Shown: one piece after another, positions 1 to 5,424 of the stretch
Numbering within the stretch: the first letter of the stretch is position 1
Layout: every line of letters begins with the position of its first letter
Source of the DNA: an uncultured bacterium
GTDB taxonomy: Bacteria; Bacteroidota; Bacteroidia; Chitinophagales; CAIODY01
NCBI GenBank assembly: GCA_903871715.1
Contig: CAIQHW010000028.1
Location: 1 to 5,424, forward strand
Direction: 5' to 3'
Length of the DNA stretch: 5,424 nucleotides
Program-made: the position numbers and the translations under genes
The notes under the pieces: model-generated
What the model saw: the letters and a program-made list of their open reading frames with translations, nothing else
The model's database searches: none
What the model was told of the DNA's origin: nothing

Positions 1-273
1 ATGGTAGCCGATATTCATCGCACTTTGTTAAAAGGCGGCATTTTTTTATATCCGCCAACTGTGGGTTCGCCAAAAGGAAAATTGCGATTGTTGTATGAAT
101 GCAATCCCATTTCATTTATTATTGAACAGGCTGGAGGGTTTGCTACAAATGGTATTCAACGAATTTTAGAAATAGAACCAAAAGATTTTCACGAGCGAAC
201 ACCTATTTATTGTGGTTCAAAAAAAATGGTGGAAGAGTTGTTAAAAGAAAGTTGGGTAAACAAAATCTTTTGA
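1..273 (+). CDS. fbp: Class I fructose-1,6-bisphosphatase, C-terminal part (5' truncated by window)
   Basis: This is the last 90 residues of a class I fructose-1,6-bisphosphatase, the cytoplasmic gluconeogenic enzyme that hydrolyses fructose 1,6-bisphosphate to fructose 6-phosphate. What is seen: the block MVADIHRTL, then GGIFLYP (13-18), then PKGKLRLLYE (24-33), ECNP, EQAGG and a final RTPIYCGS-type segment, in the family's order. Aligned by eye to pig FBPase numbering, M1, Y17, K27 and E33 match M248, Y264, K274 and E280, known substrate- and metal-site residues, all retained. The first ATG is therefore an internal methionine, not the start; roughly 250 upstream codons lie outside the window. 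The fragment length matches the usual C-terminus, so the 3' end is intact, closing with TTT-TGA. It converges on the receptor gene with one base between the stops. Confidence 0.95.
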   Translation: MVADIHRTLLKGGIFLYPPTVGSPKGKLRLLYECNPISFIIEQAGGFATNGIQRILEIEPKDFHERTPIYCGSKKMVEELLKESWVNKIF

Positions 274-280
274 ATCAAAA
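268..280. repeat. 13-base perfect dyad spanning both convergent stop codons
   Basis: TTTTGA-A-TCAAAA is an inverted repeat with six-base arms and a single central base at 274. The arms contain the fbp end (TTT TGA, 268-273) and the receptor end (TTT TGA on the - strand, 275-280), since both proteins end in Phe followed by TGA. With a one-base centre it cannot fold tightly as an RNA hairpin, so it is recorded as a symmetrical DNA site rather than as a terminator. Confidence 0.6.
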
Positions 281-3121
281 TTTCACATTAAATCCAAGCA
301 GCAAATGCCTTGGTTCATTATACCTTGAAGGATTTTGCCCTTGTGACAAAAGAGAAGAGCGATAATCTCTTGGGTCATTATAAACGGGGTCTTTCCATTC
401 CGTAGGCACTGCATCACCATATTGATAAGCTCTGCCAGTAACGGGGTTCACAATCAACACATTTTTATTGTTGAATAAATTAGTGATTTCAACAGTGAAT
501 GCCACTTGAAATTTCTTAATCGTCCACCATTTTTTGAAAGTGATATTGGTGGTGAATGATGCCGGACCTTCGCCACTGAATTTTGCATTTGGGTCGCTGT
601 TCACTGTCCAAATCGGTCTGCCAGTTTTAGGCTCTAAACCACTGAATACATAAGGTGTATAGCGCAATCCACTGCGGTAAATCATTTGCAAATAAGCTGA
701 CATTTTGTTCAAATATTTTTTACGAAAAAATCCTTGCTTACTATCTTTTTTAAACAGCGCATACCATTTAATATCCCAAGGTGCATCCCAAGCCAACGGC
801 GTTTCTTTCACCGCTTGTCGGTTGCCATTGTTGATGATTTCTTGCACCGCATCACTCGAAGAACTCGATTGACCAGTTGCAACTGTGTACGAAACACTTA
901 CCTGCCCTTCAAACCATTTTTTAATGCGCTTAATATAAGCAACCTCTGCGCCACGAATTCTTGCATAATCGCTATTTACATGTATGGTGCGATATACATC
1001 TCTGCCCGTAACATCAGGTACAGGAATAGAAAGTGTGGTAATGAAATCGTATTTGTCTTTCCAAAATGCAGCTACGTTTAGTGCATCATTGCTAGTGATT
1101 TGCGATTTTAAACCCAATTCATAACTAATGTCCACTTCGGGATTAATGTCGGGATTTCCCAAATTTGCCAAAGTGCTTTTGTCGGCATAATAAGGGTCTA
1201 AGCCTTGATACATATAGCTTGGATGCGGCATCACCATCGTGTGGCCATAATTAAAATACATCACTTGGTTTTCTTTGATAGGGAATGATGCTGCAATTTT
1301 TGGCAACAATCGCATCTTCATTCTTCTGCCAAAAAAATCGACAGAATGTTGCAAATAACTGGCTCTGATTTCATCACGAATAGGTGATTCAGAATTCTTA
1401 ATTGCATCATCTACAAATTTACCTGGCAACCAGTATTCATAACGTATTCCAGCATCGGCAATCAAACCTAAATATTTAAAATGCTCATTTCCAAACAACG
1501 CACCTTTCGCAGGATACACATGCCATACATCGCTGATGTCGCCCAAACGATACGATTGCGAAACCTGCCCATTGCCCAACACCAAAGGCGCACCAATCCA
1601 CGGGCTGGTGATATCAATCCATTGCATGTTTTGTTGTTTGTGTTCAAAACCAAAAGTGATTTTGTGTAAATCATTTCTCGAAAACCAATTGGCTGTGCCT
1701 TTCAAAGTATATTCTTCATCATAATGGTCGTGCCATAAAGTAGCAATGCCGCCATTGTTATAAAACCCAGAAGCCGCATTGGTAAACACTATCGAGTCAT
1801 TGGGGTTAAATGTTTTGGTTGGAAAAGTAATTATGCTATTTGGCGATAATTCCTGATTCACCTCTTCAGGACGCCAAGTGCGACCGTTAGCATCGGTTCG
1901 CAAATGCACAAACAACCTTGAAAAAGAAAGTTTGTAACTAAATTGTTTGCTCAATAATTGAAACCAAGTGAGGTTTTCTAAATTCGTATCATGAGTGTAA
2001 GTGTTAGCATTATCAGGAGCTTGAGCGAATGCGTATTGATAACCTGGTGCAAATTGCACATCATTGCCTGTGATTCGCAACATGTTTACATCCTGATTTA
2101 CAGCGAGTGATTTCACATAACTAAACGACAATTTTTTCTTGGGCGAAAAATCGTAATTGAGCTTCAAACTGGCTGCCCAGTTATTGTTCTGCCGTGGCGA
2201 AATATAATTTTGTGGATACAACGAACTGGTAACTTGGTCAGCAGGTGTGCGATAATAATCATCCGTCAAAATACTTTTGAAAGTGGTAAACACTCTTAAT
2301 TTATTTTTCACCTTCGGCAATTTTATGGAGCCGCCTAGATTTAATTCATTGATACTTTGGCTCAAATAGCCATTCCACTTGTGGTTCAGCCCGATGTTAT
2401 CTTGCTTATGTGTAAAATTTACTTCCAGTTTATCTTTCCCAGTTCGGGTTTCAGCATTCACAATGCCTGCGGTGGCATCACCATATTCTACCCCAATTCC
2501 ACCTGTGGTAATTTCTACATTTTCCATGGCATTCGTTCCCAAGTCAATACCAAAACCAGTTCCAGCCAATGGGTCGGTGGCTGATGCGCCATCAATATAA
2601 AAACCAGTTTCGTAAGTTCGCCCACCACGAATGTGAATGCCTTCGCTGTTTTGAATGATACCCGTTTGACTGTTTAAAATGTTTTGAATGTTTTTTACGG
2701 GCGAAGATTCAATGACATCTTTACCAATATTTTTTTGTGTTTTGCCATTGTCATATTCCTGCAAAGGCTTATCACCAATGATTTTTATCTCTTTACCAGT
2801 GATTGCCAAACTACTTAATGAAGCATCGATTTGTTTGTTATCACCAGCCATTAATTTGACTCCAGTAAAAATTTGTCGCTCATAGCCAACACTGCTACAT
2901 TCGATGGTGTATTCACCAGCAGGAATATTTTCGATTTTATATTTTCCGTTCAAATCAGTTTGTGCGCCATACATAGTACCACTTAAATATACTTTGGCAG
3001 GGAATAGTGGCTGATTGTTTTTGGCATCTAATATTGTTCCAAACACAGTAGCAATCTTGTTTTGTGCATTTGCAACAAAAAAAGCAGAAACTAAAAACAG
3101 AAGAGTAAAGATTTTTTTCAT
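275..3121 (-). CDS. TonB-dependent outer-membrane receptor with N-terminal carboxypeptidase-regulatory-like domain
   Basis: Outer-membrane beta-barrel receptor of 948 residues, expected to import a ligand using TonB/ExbBD energy. Seen: a signal peptide (MKKIF plus a hydrophobic stretch, likely cut after ANA at 17-19); a CarboxypepD_reg-like beta-sandwich at about 24-102 (DLNGKY 56-61, GEYTI 69-73, SVGY 77-80); a plug domain at about 130-230 with IRGGR (164-168), YIDG (175-178) and ENVEITTGG (200-208); then a long barrel rich in aromatic and alternating residues, ending in phenylalanine (FNVKF), as expected for BAM-dependent insertion. The ATG at 3119-3121 is preferred over an in-frame TTG at 3128-3130 because the signal peptide begins there cleanly. 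It lacks recognisable SusC-specific plug wording, and no SusD-like gene is adjacent, so it is more likely a stand-alone receptor. Ligand unknown: siderophore, cobalamin, peptide and glycan remain possible. It is transcribed alone here, divergently from rnhA and convergently with fbp. Confidence 0.93.
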   Translation of the reverse strand: MKKIFTLLFLVSAFFVANAQNKIATVFGTILDAKNNQPLFPAKVYLSGTMYGAQTDLNGKYKIENIPAGEYTIECSSVGYERQIFTGVKLMAGDNKQIDASLSSLAITGKEIKIIGDKPLQEYDNGKTQKNIGKDVIESSPVKNIQNILNSQTGIIQNSEGIHIRGGRTYETGFYIDGASATDPLAGTGFGIDLGTNAMENVEITTGGIGVEYGDATAGIVNAETRTGKDKLEVNFTHKQDNIGLNHKWNGYLSQSINELNLGGSIKLPKVKNKLRVFTTFKSILTDDYYRTPADQVTSSLYPQNYISPRQNNNWAASLKLNYDFSPKKKLSFSYVKSLAVNQDVNMLRITGNDVQFAPGYQYAFAQAPDNANTYTHDTNLENLTWFQLLSKQFSYKLSFSRLFVHLRTDANGRTWRPEEVNQELSPNSIITFPTKTFNPNDSIVFTNAASGFYNNGGIATLWHDHYDEEYTLKGTANWFSRNDLHKITFGFEHKQQNMQWIDITSPWIGAPLVLGNGQVSQSYRLGDISDVWHVYPAKGALFGNEHFKYLGLIADAGIRYEYWLPGKFVDDAIKNSESPIRDEIRASYLQHSVDFFGRRMKMRLLPKIAASFPIKENQVMYFNYGHTMVMPHPSYMYQGLDPYYADKSTLANLGNPDINPEVDISYELGLKSQITSNDALNVAAFWKDKYDFITTLSIPVPDVTGRDVYRTIHVNSDYARIRGAEVAYIKRIKKWFEGQVSVSYTVATGQSSSSSDAVQEIINNGNRQAVKETPLAWDAPWDIKWYALFKKDSKQGFFRKKYLNKMSAYLQMIYRSGLRYTPYVFSGLEPKTGRPIWTVNSDPNAKFSGEGPASFTTNITFKKWWTIKKFQVAFTVEITNLFNNKNVLIVNPVTGRAYQYGDAVPTEWKDPVYNDPRDYRSSLLSQGQNPSRYNEPRHLLLGFNVKF

Positions 3122-3127
3122 CAAGCA

Positions 3128-3135
3128 CAAACGTA
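3128..3135 (-). promoter_or_regulatory. Possible -7 box (TAnnTTTG type) for the TonB-dependent receptor
   Basis: Reading the - strand, TACGTTTG fits the Bacteroidota sigma-A -7 consensus TAnnTTTG and ends six bases before the receptor ATG at 3119-3121. If real, transcription would start almost at the start codon, giving a near-leaderless mRNA, which also argues against the upstream TTG start that overlaps this box. I found no convincing TTG (-33 element) at the expected distance upstream, so the call rests on the -7 match alone in AT-rich DNA. Confidence 0.3.
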
Positions 3136-3138
3136 ATT

Positions 3139-3146
3139 TATTTTTG
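3139..3146 (+). promoter_or_regulatory. Possible -7 box (TAnnTTTG type) facing rnhA
   Basis: TATTTTTG on the + strand matches TAnnTTTG exactly. It lies about 110 bases upstream of the rnhA ATG at 3255, so the leader would be about 100 bases long. There is no clear TTG at -33; the matching region would fall inside the receptor's start. A nearer, weaker candidate is TTTCTTTG at 3231-3238 (one mismatch). Both are low-complexity AT-rich matches and either may be chance. Confidence 0.2.
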
Positions 3147-3254
3147 GTGAAATGAAAATGAAATCTAGATGAAGTTGATGTTAAGATTTATTCTTTTCAA
3201 ATTAGGTGTCGCTATTTCAAAGAACTCTGTTTTCTTTGCCAAATATTTTTTAGT

Positions 3255-3710
3255 ATGATTTACATTTATACCGATGGTAGCAGCCGTGGAAACCCTGGTC
3301 CTGGTGGATATGGAGCCATCTTAAAAAGCGGCAAACATTTAAAAGAATTGTCGCAAGGATTTCGCAAAACAACCAACAATCGCATGGAGTTGTTGGCAGT
3401 GATTGTAGCATTGGAAGCTATTAAAATTGAGAGTGCAGATGTGCTAGTAACCAGCGATTCGAAATATGTAGTTGATTCTGTAGAGAAAAAATGGATTTAT
3501 GGCTGGGTGAAAAAAGATTATAAAGATGTAAAAAACCCTGACCTATGGAAACGCTTTATGCAAGCATATTCCAAGTATCAAGTAAAATTCAAATGGATTA
3601 AAGGACACAACAATCACGAAGAAAATGAACGCTGTGATTTTTTGGCCACACAAGCTGCAGATGGGCTCAATCTCTTGATTGATGAAGGTTATGAAGCCGC
3701 TAACAAATAA
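3255..3710 (+). CDS. rnhA: Ribonuclease HI
   Basis: Ribonuclease HI of 151 residues, close to the 155 of the E. coli enzyme. It cuts the RNA strand of RNA:DNA hybrids in the cytoplasm, clearing R-loops and replication primers. Seen: YTDGSSRGNPGPGGYG (5-20) on the first strand, NNRMEL (41-46), SDSKYV (67-72), the W-rich basic handle region (80-99, including NPDLW 94-98) and WIKGHNNHEENERCD (114-128). The four catalytic carboxylates D7, E45, D68 and D128 and the catalytic-loop H118 correspond to E. coli D10, E48, D70, D134 and H124, so it should be active. It has no N-terminal hybrid-binding domain. The ATG at 3255 places the first catalytic Asp at the usual distance. No Shine-Dalgarno is visible, as is common in Bacteroidota. 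It is first of three close + strand genes, with 9 bases to the next. Confidence 0.97.
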   Translation: MIYIYTDGSSRGNPGPGGYGAILKSGKHLKELSQGFRKTTNNRMELLAVIVALEAIKIESADVLVTSDSKYVVDSVEKKWIYGWVKKDYKDVKNPDLWKRFMQAYSKYQVKFKWIKGHNNHEENERCDFLATQAADGLNLLIDEGYEAANK

Positions 3711-3719
3711 TTTTAGCAA

Positions 3720-4847
3720 ATGAATTTGTTACCCACACCAAATAGCAGCCGAATTTTTGGACTCGATTTTTTAAGAGCCATAGCCATTTTGTGGGTAGTT
3801 TATGACCATTCTACCACATACATCAATCACAAGTACCAATTCTGGTTTTACTTACCAGTTAATTTTTTTGATGGTGTAACTTTGTTTTTTGTGCTCAGTG
3901 GTTTTTTAATAGGCAACATTTTTATTACACAATTTTCGGCTCAAAATTTTTCTCTTCAGACACTTCTAAAATTCTGGATACGTCGTTTGCTACGCACTTT
4001 GCCTACTTTTTATGTGGTGTACTTTCTTTTGTTGTTCTATGTTTTGATGGCTGAAAAAGATTTACATCAGTTCTCTTTTAAAACATTTTTCTTCGTCCAA
4101 AATTTTTTTTCGACACCACCTGAATATTTTAAAGAAGGCTGGAGTTTGAGTGTAGAAGAATGGTTTTATGTTCTATTTCCGATGCTCACTTTTTCATTTC
4201 TTTTCGGGTTTAAAAACAAAAAAAATGCATTGCTCGTTTCCATTTTTACATTTATTCTCATCCCATTTTTGCTACGCAATTATTTTTTCTTTTTTGACGA
4301 AACGAAAAAATTTCGTGCACTTGATTACCGAAATATAGTTTTGTTTCGTTTAGATTCTATTATGATTGGTGTGCTCGCATCCCTTTTACAGAAAGGGTTT
4401 CACGATTTTTGTAAAAAGAAAAAATTTTTTTTCCTGTTCATCGGTTGTTTTGTTTTATTGTTTAATTTTTCTGTTAGCACATTTAAAGTTCATCTCCCTT
4501 ACTTTTTTTCCGTGTTACTTTTTAGCATCGAACCATTTGCCATTTTTTTGTGTCTGCCATTTTTCTCTGAATGGAAAATTTCGTTTCAAAAAAATATTTT
4601 TACAAAAGCCATTACCATCGTCAGCATTATTTCTTACTCGGTTTATTTGCTCAACAAAACAATTGTTCAAGATGTGGTCATCATCGAATTGTTGCGCAAA
4701 TTTCATCTCGAAAATGTAAGTTGGGTTTATTTAACAATTCCTGTTTACTTTGCGTATTGGCTTATCACCATCGGGCTTGCAATCCTTTTGTATCAATGCA
4801 TTGAACGCCCAGTGATGCAATGGCGAAACAAAAATTTTTCTTCGTAA
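3720..4847 (+). CDS. Membrane acyltransferase, AT3/OafA family (Acyl_transf_3)
   Basis: An integral membrane O-acyltransferase of 375 residues, the usual size for an AT3 protein without a fused SGNH domain. The family moves acetyl or other acyl groups onto sugars of O-antigen, exopolysaccharide, peptidoglycan or other envelope molecules. Seen: LDFLRAIAILWVVYDHS (15-31), containing the family R-x10-H motif (R19, H30; His is the proposed catalytic residue); FFVLSGFLIG (56-65); FWIRRLLRTLP (85-95); GWSLSVEEWFY (140-150); RLDSIMIG (210-217); and the closing IERP near the C-terminus. About ten hydrophobic segments are visible, at about 17-35, 48-68, 95-111, 149-164, 170-185, 206-222, 235-250, 263-283, 296-312 and 333-360. 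Phenylalanine is very abundant (61 of 375 by hand count). The ATG lies 9 bases after the rnhA stop, suggesting co-transcription. The acceptor cannot be told, since no glycan-synthesis gene is adjacent. Confidence 0.92.
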   Translation: MNLLPTPNSSRIFGLDFLRAIAILWVVYDHSTTYINHKYQFWFYLPVNFFDGVTLFFVLSGFLIGNIFITQFSAQNFSLQTLLKFWIRRLLRTLPTFYVVYFLLLFYVLMAEKDLHQFSFKTFFFVQNFFSTPPEYFKEGWSLSVEEWFYVLFPMLTFSFLFGFKNKKNALLVSIFTFILIPFLLRNYFFFFDETKKFRALDYRNIVLFRLDSIMIGVLASLLQKGFHDFCKKKKFFFLFIGCFVLLFNFSVSTFKVHLPYFFSVLLFSIEPFAIFLCLPFFSEWKISFQKNIFTKAITIVSIISYSVYLLNKTIVQDVVIIELLRKFHLENVSWVYLTIPVYFAYWLITIGLAILLYQCIERPVMQWRNKNFSS

Positions 4848-4867
4848 AATTTAAAACTTAGAAACAA

Positions 4868-5424
4868 ATGTCGTGGTTCGAAACATGGTTCAATAGCAAA
4901 TATTATCACTTGCTTTACAATAATAGAAATGATGCCGAAGCGCAAAATTTCATTGATAATTTGATAGCTTATTTGCAACCAAAACCACAAAGTAAAATGT
5001 TGGATTTAGCTTGTGGTAAAGGTCGTCATGCTAAATATTTAGCCGAAAAGGGATTTGATGTTTGCGGCATTGATTTATCGCCAAACAGCATTGCTGAAGC
5101 GCAAAAAAATGAAACCGAGAATTTACATTTTTATGAACACGATATGCGCCATATTTTTCGGGTAAATTATTTTGATGTGGTGTTTAGTTTTTTTACCAGT
5201 ATGGGATATTTTGAAAAACCGAGCGATGATGAAAAACAATTTAAAGCCATGCAAGCCGCTGTGAAAGTAGGTGGCAGCTTAGTGATTGATTTTATGAACG
5301 TGAAAGTTGTTTTACAAAAAATGAAATCATTTCAAAAAATTGAACGTGAAAATGTAATTTTTGAAATTGAAAAATTGGTAGAAAATGGATTCATTAATAA
5401 GACAACAAAAGTGATTGAAAATGG
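4868..5424 (+). CDS. Class I SAM-dependent methyltransferase, N-terminal part (3' truncated by window)
   Basis: The reading frame opens at the ATG at 4868-4870 (MSWFETWFNSKYYHLLY...) and stays open for 185 full codons to the window end with no stop, so the C-terminus is missing. Seen: SAM-binding motif I, LDLACGKGRH (45-54); the acidic end of strand beta-2, GIDLS (67-71, D69 expected to bind the SAM ribose); HDM (91-93) as the adenine-side motif; YFDVVFSFFTSMGYF (101-115) as motif II; and VKVGGSLVIDF as motif III. The Rossmann core is thus essentially complete, and it resembles the Methyltransf_25/11-type cytosolic enzymes found in Bacteroidota that begin with SWFxxWFxSxYYH. The substrate cannot be read from this part. 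It starts 20 bases after the acyltransferase stop behind an A-rich leader, so it is probably the third gene of the rnhA transcript. Confidence 0.9.
   Translation, partial: MSWFETWFNSKYYHLLYNNRNDAEAQNFIDNLIAYLQPKPQSKMLDLACGKGRHAKYLAEKGFDVCGIDLSPNSIAEAQKNETENLHFYEHDMRHIFRVNYFDVVFSFFTSMGYFEKPSDDEKQFKAMQAAVKVGGSLVIDFMNVKVVLQKMKSFQKIERENVIFEIEKLVENGFINKTTKVIEN

Larger units (their letters stand above)
3122..3254. other. Divergent intergenic region between receptor gene and rnhA
   Basis: This 133-base gap is the only substantial non-coding stretch in the window and must hold the promoters for the receptor (leftward) and probably for the rnhA-acyltransferase-methyltransferase series (rightward). 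It is AT-rich, with a purine-rich run at about 3149-3179. Apart from the two opposed -7-like boxes I see no strong operator palindrome, riboswitch-like fold, small gene or RNA gene in it. Confidence 0.6.

Noticed and set aside
1..3. ATG at the very first base as the start of a 90-residue protein
   Set aside because: It matches the internal methionine of the conserved SMVADVHRTL block of fructose-1,6-bisphosphatase, equivalent to M248 of the pig enzyme; the catalytic N-terminal two thirds lie outside the window.
734..1081. Open frame of 115 codons on the + strand, opposite the receptor gene
   Set aside because: It is antisense to a well-supported barrel-coding region, with no recognisable domain, Cys/Arg-rich shadow composition and no start context. 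The shorter open frames opposite the same gene at about 1481-1724, 2357-2600 and 2688-2885 fail for the same reasons.
275..3121. SusC-type glycan receptor of a polysaccharide utilisation locus
   Set aside because: No SusD-like lipoprotein or glycoside hydrolase is present beside it, and the plug lacks wording I recognise as SusC-specific; a general TonB-dependent receptor call is safer.
3122..3130. Three extra N-terminal residues on the receptor, from a TTG at 3128-3130
   Set aside because: The ATG at 3119-3121 begins a textbook MKKI signal peptide, and the TTG overlaps the candidate -7 promoter box.
4381..4397. Perfect six-pair hairpin (CCCTTT, loop TACAG, AAAGGG) followed by a T-rich stretch
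   Set aside because: It lies in the middle of the intact acyltransferase frame. The following T-run is interrupted (TTTCACGATTTTT) and the stem is short, so a working intragenic terminator is unlikely.
4366..4804. Alternative-frame open frames inside the acyltransferase on both strands
   Set aside because: They arise from the T-rich coding sequence in other frames; the AT3 frame carries all the family motifs from end to end.
4793..4990. A 65-codon - strand open frame across the acyltransferase/methyltransferase junction
   Set aside because: It is antisense to the end of the acyltransferase and to the clear N-terminus of the methyltransferase, and has no recognisable motif.
1..5424. A new defence, mobile or biosynthetic system
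   Set aside because: Every sizeable stretch is explained by a known gene family with intact motifs; no transposase, integrase, repeat array, toxin-antitoxin pair, tRNA or unexplained long non-coding region was seen.

Overview
The window looks like an ordinary chromosomal segment of a Bacteroidota bacterium (Chitinophagales or Sphingobacteriales-like by gene style; lineage is inferred). The grounds are AT-rich DNA throughout, starts preceded by A-rich stretches rather than Shine-Dalgarno sequences, a large TonB-dependent receptor with the N-terminal carboxypeptidase-regulatory-like domain typical of this phylum, and TAnnTTTG-like boxes in the one substantial intergenic gap.

Layout from left to right: the 3' end of a class I fructose-1,6-bisphosphatase gene (fbp, + strand, cut by the window start); a complete outer-membrane TonB-dependent receptor gene on the - strand, whose stop codon lies one base from the fbp stop; a 133-base divergent intergenic region; then three + strand genes in close series: ribonuclease HI (rnhA), an integral membrane acyltransferase of the AT3/OafA type, and the first 185 codons of a class I SAM-dependent methyltransferase running off the window end. 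The gaps in this series are 9 and 20 bases, so one transcript is likely.

Functionally the genes do not form an obvious pathway: gluconeogenesis (fbp), uptake of an unknown ligand (receptor), RNA:DNA hybrid removal (rnhA), acylation of an unknown envelope or sugar substrate (AT3), and methylation of an unknown substrate. No RNA genes, mobile elements, CRISPR arrays, sizeable repeats or phage genes were seen, and no sign of a new defence or metabolic system. The points most worth a second look are the symmetrical, nearly touching convergent gene ends at 268-280, the orphan receptor without a SusD partner, the opposed promoter-like boxes at 3128-3146, and the extremely phenylalanine-rich, homopolymer-rich acyltransferase.
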